Shown here in pieces: positions 23,456 to 31,525 of a stretch of DNA of 64,000 nucleotides (within the stretch, counting starts at the first letter, position 1; the number at the start of each line of letters is the position of its first letter). The stretch is from Cupriavidus sp. WGlv3 (GTDB taxonomy: Bacteria; Pseudomonadota; Gammaproteobacteria; Burkholderiales; Burkholderiaceae). Where the stretch lies: positions 62,001 through 126,000 of the forward strand of contig NZ_JALHRX010000014.1 of NCBI RefSeq assembly GCF_023952475.1. Direction: 5' to 3'. The position numbers were made by a program, and so were the translations under genes. The notes below the pieces were generated by a model. The model did not search any database, was not told where the DNA came from, and saw only the letters and a list, made by a program, of their open reading frames with translations.

Positions 23456-25174
23456 TCAACCCTCGACATTCGCGTCGTTCGAAGAATGCTCCCGCGCGGT
23501 GCCGTTCTCAACGCGATACACCCGATCTGCCGCCTGGACCAGCGCATGCCGATGCGTAACCACAATCAGCGTTGGCACCCGCTCCCTGACACGCGCGAAG
23601 ATTCGAGCCTCACGTTCTGAATCGAGCGATGAAGTGGGTTCATCCAGAATGAGTACCGCGGGGCGGCGCGCGAGCGCTCGGCCCAGTGCAACACGCTGGC
23701 GTTCCCCTCCCGACAGGGCTCTGCCTTGAATGCCCAGCGGACGATCCAGGATGTCGCCGTTTCCGTCGGCGGCGATCTCATGCAATTCAAGCAAGGTAAC
23801 GAGTTCGTGCAGCGCGCGGTCTGAGGGCGGGTTGTCACAACCGTAGGTCAGATTCTCCCTGAGTGAACCGGTCAGGATCATCGGTGCCTGAGGTGCGACG
23901 GCGACTTCGTTTGCGATATCGCTGACAGACAGCTTGCTGACGTCCGCGCCAAATAGATATACCTTGCCAGCTGCGGGGCGGGTAAGGCCGAGCATCAGGT
24001 GAGCAAGGCTCGATTTGCCCGCGCCCGATGGGCCGATAAGCGCGACAAGTTCGCCGCGCCTGATAGTGATTGTCACGTCCTGCAGAATCTGCTTTCCGCC
24101 TTGCGTAACAACTGCGTGATCGATGTGGCAGACTTCATTCGCAGCACGGTCGATGTGCGCACTAGATTCACTGCGCTCGATTGGCATCTTCAGCAGGCCA
24201 AAGCCTTCTCGCAGCGCGAGATGGTTGCGGCGCAAATCGGACAGCGATCCCGCGAGGTTGGTGAAAGGTATCGCCAGTGTCACGACGTAGCTAACGATCA
24301 TGACGAAATCGCCAGCCCGCAGTACGGAGTAGGTGACGCCGTATGCGGTCGTCACCGAGAAGAGCGTAAGCAAAAGACCGGTGCAGATGGCTTGCGCCGC
24401 AAGCAGAAGTGCCAGCCTGGTATTTCCGCGGCTGAATTTGCCGATATAGACATCCAGCGTGCGCTGCAACGCGGCATCTTCTCTCGCGTAGGCTTTGTTA
24501 AGTTTGATGTCCAGCATGAACCCGAGTCTTTCAACCAGATGGCTCGACAGCATGTCGGCACCGCTGAAGATCTCTTCATGAGCGCTCTTGCTTTGGTCTG
24601 CGAGGAACCATGTAGCGGCAAAGAGTAGCAACACGGAGATGGCGAACCCGAGAGCGAACGCGCCGTCAGTCAGTCGCCACAGAACGACGCTGGCAAATAC
24701 TAACTGGAGAACAATCGGGACTATTGCCCAGAACACCGAGAACGTGATTGCACTGAATGCCGCGCGACTCCGCGCAATGACTGAGACCAGTTTGCCCGGG
24801 TCCTCGGCATTCAGGCGAGGGTAGTCAACCCTGATCAGTCTGGCAAAGATTGCATCGTGGAATGCCGCATCACACCTGGCGAAAACGGCCGAGAAAATCA
24901 TCGCTTTCAGCCACTCGAAGGCGCGAACGGTAGTCCAGGCCATTCCGTACGCGGCTGCCAGAATCACCGGCATGCCTGTAGCACTGAGCGTGGCGTCTAC
25001 AGACAAAGCATTGGTTGTCTCACGCAAGAGGTAGGGAACCAGCGTAGACAATGCCGCGGACAGCGCTACAAATAGGGTTGCTCCGCAGAAGTGGATTGGC
25101 AAGGCTGGGTACTTTCTGACCGCGATTCGGTAGGCGTAGATCCAGTCCTTATACAAGTCCAACAGAAACCTCAT
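23456..25174 (-). CDS. ABC exporter (fused membrane and ATPase domains)
   Basis: 572-aa half-transporter of the MsbA/Atm1 type: six membrane segments in residues 20-305, then a nucleotide-binding domain with Walker A GPSGAGKSS (about 382-390), signature LSGGERQRVALGRALA, Walker B VLILDEPTSSLD and an H-loop (VTHRHAL). It would work as a homodimer in the inner membrane. No peptidase domain, adaptor protein or precursor-like gene is beside it, so the substrate is unknown. Moderate-GC codon use matches the island rather than the core genome. The PAAR gene is divergent, with a 446-bp gap between them. Confidence 0.9.
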   Translation of the reverse strand: MRFLLDLYKDWIYAYRIAVRKYPALPIHFCGATLFVALSAALSTLVPYLLRETTNALSVDATLSATGMPVILAAAYGMAWTTVRAFEWLKAMIFSAVFARCDAAFHDAIFARLIRVDYPRLNAEDPGKLVSVIARSRAAFSAITFSVFWAIVPIVLQLVFASVVLWRLTDGAFALGFAISVLLLFAATWFLADQSKSAHEEIFSGADMLSSHLVERLGFMLDIKLNKAYAREDAALQRTLDVYIGKFSRGNTRLALLLAAQAICTGLLLTLFSVTTAYGVTYSVLRAGDFVMIVSYVVTLAIPFTNLAGSLSDLRRNHLALREGFGLLKMPIERSESSAHIDRAANEVCHIDHAVVTQGGKQILQDVTITIRRGELVALIGPSGAGKSSLAHLMLGLTRPAAGKVYLFGADVSKLSVSDIANEVAVAPQAPMILTGSLRENLTYGCDNPPSDRALHELVTLLELHEIAADGNGDILDRPLGIQGRALSGGERQRVALGRALARRPAVLILDEPTSSLDSEREARIFARVRERVPTLIVVTHRHALVQAADRVYRVENGTAREHSSNDANVEG

Positions 25175-25620
25175 CGCGCGTCATCTTTAGGGGTCGAAGC
25201 CAAGCGGAGACTTTGGATCAGATCTGGTCATTTCACACTGATCGAGACCATCTGCTCGCAGATTAAGGTTTGTTGCCAGACAATGGGCGTCAGAGTATTC
25301 GGAACATTGCTGAAGAAATCTCTGCCGATTCGCGATATGCCGGGAAGACTCGCTGCGACGCAGCGAAAAATCCACGCCAGACGACGCCTAGCGAGATCAA
25401 CGCCATAATTTCGCGTCCGCCGCTCGACTCGCTCATCTACAAGCGCGACCACCTTCGCTGACCGGCTGCAGCCGTTTCCGTCGCCTTTGCAGAAACGGAC
25501 GCATATCTCTGCGGATTTCCTCCGTTGCGACGATCCCATTGCGCCAACTACCTTGGGCGAGCATGCACCGGGCATCATGCCAGACGGCTCTTTTGAGCAT
25601 AACGAAGGTGGAGGGGAAAG
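25175..25620. other. Gene-free divergent gap between ABC exporter and PAAR gene
   Basis: About 446 bp separating two divergent genes, so it should hold both promoters. A GGAGG (about 25611) before the PAAR GTG is the only clear signal. Short open frames on both strands lack starts with ribosome-binding sites or family resemblance. Confidence 0.4.
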
Positions 25621-26013
25621 GTGATCACCGGACTCATTTGCGTGGGCGACCGGACTACGCACGGCGGGACAGTCATTACCGGCGATGCCACCAGCATCAT
25701 CGGTAATCGCGCCATGGCGCGTGCAGGGGACATGACCATCTGTCCCAAGTGCAAGGGTGCTTTTCCGATCCTGGCGGGCGACGGAATTATCACTGCGCCC
25801 AATGGCGTTCCCTACGCCAGGCATATGGACCGCACCGCCTGCGGTGCCAGGTTACTAGCCAGCCAGGACAGCACGTTGGCAAGCGACATGGAGACACCAG
25901 TAGCCGGCGACTTTGAACCGGCAGGGATCGCGGCTGTAACGGGTTCTGGCCTCTGCCTGGATTGCTTGATGAAGGCGGCTGCGACAGGGTCGGCGACTGT
26001 CGTGCGAGGGTAG
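25621..26013 (+). CDS. PAAR-domain protein (T6SS spike tip)
   Basis: 130 aa. The N-terminal 90 residues follow the PAAR pattern: short repeated turns (CVGDRTTHGGTVITG; NRAMARAGDMTICPKCKG; HMDRTACGARLL) with the zinc-type Cys/His residues that fold into the sharp tip capping VgrG. The C-terminal 40 residues are an extra segment with a CLDC motif. The GTG start is preceded by GGAGG at good spacing. It begins an operon-like run of adaptor, small protein, toxin and immunity genes, the usual order of an orphan T6SS effector module; no vgrG or structural T6SS gene is in the window. Confidence 0.88.
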   Translation: MITGLICVGDRTTHGGTVITGDATSIIGNRAMARAGDMTICPKCKGAFPILAGDGIITAPNGVPYARHMDRTACGARLLASQDSTLASDMETPVAGDFEPAGIAAVTGSGLCLDCLMKAAATGSATVVRG

Positions 26014-26020
26014 CCGGCTA

Positions 26021-26524
26021 ATGGACGTCCTCGATCGATACAGCCAACTGCGTGCACGCTTGCAGACGCTCAACCTGTATGCGCTGGTGGATGGCGCGCT
26101 GTATCAGCAGCATCGGGAGCGACAGCTTGAACACGTGCCCGGCGCGGTGGTTGCCTTGTTCTCCAGTACAGCGGATGACGCGCTGGCACACGCGGGCCCT
26201 TGGCTAGTAGATGCGACGCAGGTAACTGATGCAGTCCTGCGTGACTTGAGCTCGCTGGAGACGACGGCACCGGCCGTTACCTGGCTCATCGCTGAAGCCG
26301 ATCTCACGGGGCTTTCACAATTGTTGCAGCTGCGACTCGACGTCAAGCTGCCCGATGGACGAATCGCGCTCTTGCGGTTTTGGGATCCACGTGTGCTGAC
26401 AGCTCTCTTTCAATTGATGGCAGGTGACCAACGAACGGAATTCTTTGGCCATATCCATGAATGGCATTTCCTGGACAAGGGCATCAGAGTCTGGATAGGG
26501 AGACAGCATGCTGACGCTAAGTGA
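26021..26524 (+). CDS. DUF4123 T6SS effector adaptor/chaperone
   Basis: 167 aa. DUF4123 (Tap/TEC) proteins bind an effector and load it on VgrG or PAAR before firing and are not themselves secreted. Visible features: NLYALVDGALYQQ near the start, a central acidic/hydrophobic stretch (GPWLVDATQ) and the C-terminal LRFWDPRVLTALFQLM and FFGHIHEWHF segments typical of the family. It lies 7 nt after the PAAR gene and overlaps the next gene by 17 nt. Presence of a cognate adaptor argues that the toxin two genes downstream travels on the PAAR/VgrG spike. Confidence 0.85.
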   Translation: MDVLDRYSQLRARLQTLNLYALVDGALYQQHRERQLEHVPGAVVALFSSTADDALAHAGPWLVDATQVTDAVLRDLSSLETTAPAVTWLIAEADLTGLSQLLQLRLDVKLPDGRIALLRFWDPRVLTALFQLMAGDQRTEFFGHIHEWHFLDKGIRVWIGRQHADAK

Positions 26525-26855
26525 GGCGCAATGGCAGGCGCTGCGGCACTTAGAAACCCAGAACTTCGTCGCTGCGGTATTTGAGCAGTTTCTGGCCCAT
26601 CGTCCGGAGTTGTTGCAGAGCCCGGGTAGAGAGGAGATCTGTAGCCGAATGCAAGCGGGTTATAGCCTGGCGGCGGAGTCAGGTCTTCTGTCCACGCAAC
26701 ACATCGTGAAGTTGCTCTATCTCTGCGCCGATGCGCCGCAGATGGCAACGGATCGCCAGGTCCGCGCATATCTCTCGAAGCCGGGCGCAACGCCGGAACA
26801 AAGACTGGATGATCTGTCAGCGGTGATGAAGCTCGTCCTCAAGGAGAACCGTTGA
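26508..26855 (+). CDS. Small helical protein of the T6SS effector module
   Basis: 115 aa, predicted almost entirely alpha-helical, soluble. Opening ISEAQ-like (LTLSEAQWQALRHLETQNFVAAVFEQF) and closing with a conserved-looking PGATPEQRLDDLSAVMKLVL segment. I have no firm family name; proteins of this size and shape sit between DUF4123 adaptors and effectors in other modules. It overlaps the DUF4123 gene and its TGA overlaps the toxin ATG, so its translation is coupled to both. A role as co-adaptor or effector chaperone is inference from position. Confidence 0.7.
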   Translation: MLTLSEAQWQALRHLETQNFVAAVFEQFLAHRPELLQSPGREEICSRMQAGYSLAAESGLLSTQHIVKLLYLCADAPQMATDRQVRAYLSKPGATPEQRLDDLSAVMKLVLKENR

Positions 26856-27454
26856 TGGCGACGCTGGCAATCCCTGCAATCCGCTTGATTGCGTCAAGAG
26901 TGCTTCAGTGGCTCGGGGCCGCAGCTGCGGCCGGTGCGGCGACGGAGGCGGCGCGTCAAAGGACAGAGGATGCTGAGAATTCAAGAACCACTCCGATAGC
27001 GCGTGCTGAGTCGCCGGCAAGGGAAAAGGACCGATGCGAAGAATGCCCGCCAGACGGTGGCGGCCTGACACTGCAACCGACGGCAGGTTGGAGTAACGAA
27101 GCGATTTCATACCAGCGGCGCATTGGTGCTATGCCGGAGGCCCCGCCGGGATACCTCTTCGAATGGACCTATAAGGGCGTCAAGTTTGATGGGTTCGAAT
27201 CGGGTCAGTGTTTGCTGAAAGAGGCGAAATCAACCTATGACCAGTTCTTTAGCGAAAGAGGTGAATTCCGATATTTCTTTCAAGAAAAGATCTTCTTGGC
27301 TATGGCTGATTCCGCAGCGCGGCAGCAGGGGGCTGCGCAACCGATGCCACCCACACGCCTCCGATGGCATTTCATGGAGTGGATGTCCTTCCAATACATG
27401 CAAAGGGTCTTAAGCAGCGTAGCGCCGCGCATCGAAGTTGTTTACCACCCCTGA
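26855..27454 (+). CDS. Tox-REase-5 nuclease toxin (T6SS effector)
   Basis: 199 aa. The N-terminal 30 residues are hydrophobic/Ala-rich; a CEEC motif at 61-64 leads into a Tox-REase-5 domain (about 72-199), which starts near the YQRRIGAMPEAPPGY segment. The restriction-endonuclease-fold catalytic set is visible as Asp112 (KFDGF) and the E-x-K pair Glu123/Lys125 (LLKEAKSTYDQF). Such toxins cut DNA in the recipient cell. The ATG overlaps the upstream TGA; AAGGAG lies about 10 nt before. It is followed after 8 nt by a matching immunity gene. Family and function are strong inference; activity needs the intact catalytic triad, which is present. Confidence 0.87.
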   Translation: MATLAIPAIRLIASRVLQWLGAAAAAGAATEAARQRTEDAENSRTTPIARAESPAREKDRCEECPPDGGGLTLQPTAGWSNEAISYQRRIGAMPEAPPGYLFEWTYKGVKFDGFESGQCLLKEAKSTYDQFFSERGEFRYFFQEKIFLAMADSAARQQGAAQPMPPTRLRWHFMEWMSFQYMQRVLSSVAPRIEVVYHP

Positions 27455-27462
27455 TACCGGTC

Positions 27463-28191
27463 ATGGCACACGAACTCCAGCTTCAGTTCAGGACCTTCCC
27501 TAATCAACGGCTATACCTCGAGGACCATCTCGCCATGGTTAGGCGCTTGGTCCAGATACTAGGTGCGGAAGATGCGCTGCTCGGCGAATCCGCATGGTAT
27601 CTAAGCGGAGATACGAAGGACGATTCCTATCGATATCAACTTTTCGGAGACCAGGGTCCAACTGCGGCAGCATTGGCAGTATTGAAGCGCGAGCAGGAAG
27701 GCAAGGAAGTCGTAAAGTCATTTGCCATATGGAACGGCCAATTGGAGAACGAGAAGGGCGCCTCCATTGCCTACTACTTCGACCGCACGGACGGCTCTGC
27801 GTCGGGACTCAGGCTTACGTTGGGGGCAAAGCCATCGACTAGCAGACTGGGTGCTTGGCCTACGGTTGCGCGAGCTCTGAGTGAGACGGTAAAAATCTGG
27901 CAGCCGCTGGTCGCCACCATTGACACACGAAACTACAACGGTGTTTTTCTCGACCGCCCACGAGCTGGCTGGATGCTCTACCTGCCAACGATTCTCACGG
28001 ATCAGCAAGTTCCGGAAGCTCGCGCACTTGTCAGCGTCCTGAATGAGAAAAATAAGCAGTTAGGAACCATTGTTGTAAGCGTAGTTGACGGTCCATTCTC
28101 GGGGAGCGATCCGGAACATGTCAGGGTAGCCCATGCCATTGAGGTACGGCTTGTCGATCAGGACCTTTTGCCGCGATACACCGATCTGTAA
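27463..28191 (+). CDS. Imm52-family immunity protein
   Basis: 242 aa, soluble, no signal peptide, so it should neutralise the toxin in the cytoplasm. It has the Imm52 layout often paired with Tox-REase-5 toxins: MAHELQLQFRTFPN at the start, LSGDTKDDSYRYQLF, SFAIWNGQLENEKGASIAYYF, then PRAGWMLYLPTILT and a C-terminal AIEVRLVDQDLLPRY. It follows the toxin gene by 8 nt and precedes a second, frameshifted copy. Family name is from memory of the toxin-immunity pairing. Confidence 0.82.
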   Translation: MAHELQLQFRTFPNQRLYLEDHLAMVRRLVQILGAEDALLGESAWYLSGDTKDDSYRYQLFGDQGPTAAALAVLKREQEGKEVVKSFAIWNGQLENEKGASIAYYFDRTDGSASGLRLTLGAKPSTSRLGAWPTVARALSETVKIWQPLVATIDTRNYNGVFLDRPRAGWMLYLPTILTDQQVPEARALVSVLNEKNKQLGTIVVSVVDGPFSGSDPEHVRVAHAIEVRLVDQDLLPRYTDL

Positions 28192-28227
28192 CTCTCGAGA
28201 GCAATCGACAGACAAGATTCCGCTGCC

Positions 28228-28955
28228 ATGTCGCATGAGCTATCCCTGCGGTTTCGGCCATCAGCCGATTCGCCTCTCACTCTGAAAGACCATCTGTCGC
28301 TTATCCAGGAGCTAACGCGATTTCTGGGAACACAAGACGCGCTGCTCGATGAATCCGCGTGGCTGTTGGCAGCTGACACGAAAGAGGACTCTTACCGGTA
28401 CTTGGTCTTCGACAGACAAGGCCCTACCACGGCTGCACTGTCGGCCCTGGACCAGGAGTTGGAAGGAGAGAACGCCATAAAGACCTTCGTCATATGGAAT
28501 GGGCAGCTCGCGAAGTCGCAAGGCGCGTCCATTTCTTACTTTTTTGATCGGGCTGACGGTGCAGCGTCGGCGATGAGTCTTACTCTAGGGTCTAAGCCTC
28601 CAGCGAGTCGATTGGGCCCTTGGTCCACGGTTGCCAAGGTCTTGAGCGAAGCGGTAAAGATCTGGCGCCCGTTAGTCGCTACCGTCGATACACAGAAGTA
28701 TGTTCGTGGTTTTCAGATCGTCCTGCTGTAGGCTGGATGCTCTACCTGCCGATGCTCCTCACGGAGCAGCAAATTCCGGAAGCTCGCGCACTGATTAGCG
28801 TGCCCGACGAGGACAACAAGCGAGTGGGAACGATTGTCGTGAGCGTAACCGACACCCCTTTTTCCGGCACCGATCCGGAACACGTCAGGGCGGCAAATGC
28901 CATTGAGGTTCGGCTCGTCGATCAAGACTTGCTACCGAGATACATTGACCTGTAG
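28228..28955 (+). pseudogene. Second Imm52-like immunity gene, frameshifted
   Basis: Aligned with the gene 36 bp upstream, this copy is about the same length and clearly homologous: LAADTKEDSYRYLVF, VIWNGQLAKSQGASISYFF, then in another frame VGWMLYLPMLLTEQQ and AIEVRLVDQDLLPRYIDL. A net one-base loss between about 28700 and 28711 shifts the frame so that the first part stops at 28731 instead of 28955. The two halves together cover the whole family. It is either a recent pseudogene or a sequencing error. Codon-level similarity to the first copy is moderate, so the duplication is old or the copies were acquired separately (different immunity specificity). Confidence 0.8.
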
Positions 28956-29000
28956 AAAGTACTGTCGGTTGCAGACCTGTCAGGCGGTAAGGAACATGAG

Positions 29001-30173
29001 GTGACACGAAGCCAGTCAAGTAGCGCCGCTATCTTAGTTTTCCTACAGGGTGCACTGTTCTGGACTGCATCAACTGCCGCTACCGGTTTTTTTCCACTCC
29101 TGGCTGCGAACCTGCGCCTGTCTGCCTTTGAGGCAGGAATGTTTCTCGCCGGAGCCGCCCTCGGGCGAACGTTATTTCAGCCTTGCGCGGGACTGATCAT
29201 AAGCCCGGGCAACGCGGGTCGCTACTACCTGACCGGCCTGGGATGTTCTCTCGTCAGTAGCATTGTGATGGCCTACTGCGACCATGCAATTCTGGTGATA
29301 TCGGCACGCTTTGTGGAAGGAGTGGGCTTGTCATTGTTCGTTGTATCTTGGCGAACGTTGCTGAACCGGATGGCTGGCCTTCCCGGTTTCGACGCTGTCA
29401 ATGAGAGCTATGTGTTATCACAGAACACCGGCCGGTTGATTGGACCTGCCATCGGCGGCGTGCTTGTGGCTCACTTCGGTATCCAGGCTGCCTTTGTCTT
29501 TCCGGCGCTACTGTATTCGTTATGCCTTCTGGTTTCGAGCCATCGACAGGATTCCACCCGAGCCGAGTCTTGCCGGAAGGAACGAACCTCAACGAAGTTC
29601 TCGGATCAGATTCACGCCCTTCGGCAGCAAACAAGCATCTTGTTCGTTCACCACGTGCAGTTCTTCTGCCTGGGACTGTGGCTGGCGGGCTGGCCAATCT
29701 ATGCAGTTGCAGCACATCGGCTCTCGCCCGAGCAGCTGGGCTATTCGTTTACGATGGCAGCGGCCGGAGGATTGGCCTTATTCCTCGCCAGGCCTTGGAC
29801 GTCGAGGCTTTCTATCCGACACAGATTGGCCCTGGCCTTGACCTTACTGTGCGCGCAACCCTTGGCAGCACTATTCACACAGCATTGGTCGCTGTTGCTT
29901 GGCCTTGGTTTCGCAGTGGGTGGGCTGGGGGTCTCTATTTATTTCACGAGCTTTCACCGCTTGCTGACTGACAGCTATTCACTGGAACAGATCCCGTTCG
30001 TCTATGGCATGCTGGGGTCCAGCACTTTTCTATGCCAGGCCGCCGGACAAGCGATCACTCCCTTCTTGTCGGAATTTTTTTCGCCGGAAGCCCCAATCCT
30101 CCTTGATGCCGTGATGTTGGTGGGGTGTTTTACTTTTCTTGCCTTGGCCAAAGTAAGGCAAAGCCTCCCTTGA
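29001..30173 (+). CDS. MFS transporter
   Basis: 390 aa with about twelve hydrophobic segments and a central hydrophilic loop (about residues 185-205). The GTG start at 29001 places the first membrane helix near residue 10. A weak MFS motif after helix 2 and ISARFVEGVGLSLFVVSWRTL fit the drug/sugar efflux type. It is the last gene of the island-like region and retains island-like codon use. The substrate is unknown and no regulator is paired with it within the island. Confidence 0.85.
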   Translation: MTRSQSSSAAILVFLQGALFWTASTAATGFFPLLAANLRLSAFEAGMFLAGAALGRTLFQPCAGLIISPGNAGRYYLTGLGCSLVSSIVMAYCDHAILVISARFVEGVGLSLFVVSWRTLLNRMAGLPGFDAVNESYVLSQNTGRLIGPAIGGVLVAHFGIQAAFVFPALLYSLCLLVSSHRQDSTRAESCRKERTSTKFSDQIHALRQQTSILFVHHVQFFCLGLWLAGWPIYAVAAHRLSPEQLGYSFTMAAAGGLALFLARPWTSRLSIRHRLALALTLLCAQPLAALFTQHWSLLLGLGFAVGGLGVSIYFTSFHRLLTDSYSLEQIPFVYGMLGSSTFLCQAAGQAITPFLSEFFSPEAPILLDAVMLVGCFTFLALAKVRQSLP

Positions 30174-30526
30174 TAGGTGGGGGCAAGATACCCGTGACGT
30201 CGTAGTATGCAAGCCCGGGGACGCCGGTGACGGAGGCGGATATTCTGGTCGCTTGCCGAAAACGGCTCACCGGATACAAGCGGGGGAACGGCGTTGAATT
30301 CCTCCGTGGTCTGCCGCGTAATGCGGTCTGGAAGATCCGGAGGCAGGCGTTGCGGACGCTGCGGTGATTGTTGGTGGGCCCTTGTCTGGACACGGGAAAC
30401 CCGCAATTGCCGGGGCTCGATGTTGAGCGGAAAATGGGCGAGCACGCGCAGCTATTGCTCGTGGCAGTTTCTCCAACTTCCTTCCGTAGCTCGACCCAAC
30501 GACGCCGACCCCGCGCGCAGACCATC
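30174..30526. other. Gene-free right edge of the island
   Basis: About 350 bp between the MFS gene and the LysR regulator. GC rises sharply within it, marking the return to core-like chromosome. Open frames on the minus strand carry no start signal or family resemblance. No tRNA or inverted repeat was found that would define an insertion site. Confidence 0.4.
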
Positions 30527-31465
30527 GTGACGTCCCCCGCCCACTCGCGCCAACCCCGGCTGCATTTCGACCTCACGACGATCCAGCTCTTCATCGCCGT
30601 CGCCGACCAGGGCAGCATCACCCGCGGCGCCGAACGCGTCCACCTGGCCCCGGCCGCCGCCTCCCGCCGCATCCTCGAGCTCGAATCCCAACTCGGCGTT
30701 TCCCTGTTCGAGCGCCTGCCCCACGGCATGGCCTGTACCGAAGCCGGCCGCGCGCTGCTCGCCCACGCCCGCGGCATTACCCACACCGTCCAGCGCATGC
30801 AGGACGACGCCGCGTCCTTCGTCGGCGGCGACCTCGGGGTGGTGCGGGTGGCCGCCCCCAAGTCCGCCGTGATCCAGTTCCTGCCGTTCGACATCCTGCG
30901 CTGCGCCACGGAATGCCCCGGTGTCCGGATAGACCTGCAGGAAATGAACAGCCAGGAAGTCCAGCAGTCGCTGCGCCGGGGCACCGTCGATATCGGTATC
31001 TATGAAGGCAGCCTGGGCGTGGTCGACCTGCCGACGGCGCCGTACCGGAGCGACCGGCTGGTGCTGGTGGTGGCGCGCGGCCATGCGCTGGCGAAGCGCA
31101 AGAAGGTGACGACGGAGGACGTGCTGGACTGTGACCTGATCGTGCTGGGCGAGAGTTCGGCGATTTCCGTGGGGCTGGAGCGGCTGGCGGAGGATGCGGG
31201 GCGGGTGTTGCGGATGCGCATGCGGGTGAGCGGGTTCGACAGCATCGCGGCGCTGGTGGCGCAGAATCTGGGTGGCGGGGTGATGCCGGAGGCGATTGCG
31301 CGTGAGGTGGCGGGCGGCAGCCGTTTCGTGCGGTTGCCCATCACGGGGGAGTGGGCGGCGCGGCATTTTGTGCTGTGCCATCGGCCCCACGGGACGCTGT
31401 CGTCAGCAGCGCTGAGCGTGCTGCAGGTGCTTGCGCAAAACGCGAAACCTGAATCCCGAAAATAG
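30527..31465 (+). CDS. LysR-family regulator
   Basis: 312 aa from the GTG at 30527. Winged HTH at about residues 10-70 (FDLTTIQLFIAVADQGSITRGAERVHLAPAAASRRI is interrupted only by ordinary substitutions), then an inducer-binding domain with the usual periplasmic-binding-protein fold. An in-frame open stretch upstream to 30368 is Arg/Pro-rich and unlike LysR proteins, so the downstream start was chosen. It lies 60 bp before a Bug-type binding protein and the CoA-transferase/hydratase genes and is the likely regulator of that cluster, although it is codirectional rather than divergent. Confidence 0.88.
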   Translation: MTSPAHSRQPRLHFDLTTIQLFIAVADQGSITRGAERVHLAPAAASRRILELESQLGVSLFERLPHGMACTEAGRALLAHARGITHTVQRMQDDAASFVGGDLGVVRVAAPKSAVIQFLPFDILRCATECPGVRIDLQEMNSQEVQQSLRRGTVDIGIYEGSLGVVDLPTAPYRSDRLVLVVARGHALAKRKKVTTEDVLDCDLIVLGESSAISVGLERLAEDAGRVLRMRMRVSGFDSIAALVAQNLGGGVMPEAIAREVAGGSRFVRLPITGEWAARHFVLCHRPHGTLSSAALSVLQVLAQNAKPESRK

Positions 31466-31525
31466 CGATAGCCCTGGGCCGGTGCATTGCGCAAGATGGA
31501 CTCCAAACGATAGAGGAGACACGCA

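Noticed and set aside
23227..23469. 80-codon minus-strand frame overlapping the ABC exporter stop by 14 nt
   Set aside because: The overlap and downstream position are suggestive, but there is no Shine-Dalgarno site, hydrophobic pattern or family resemblance.
25228..25824. 198-codon minus-strand frame in the exporter/PAAR gap
   Set aside because: Half of it is antisense to the PAAR gene, and codon use and composition are not protein-like.
30002..30445. 147-codon minus-strand frame between the MFS and LysR genes
   Set aside because: Antisense to the end of the MFS gene, no start signal.
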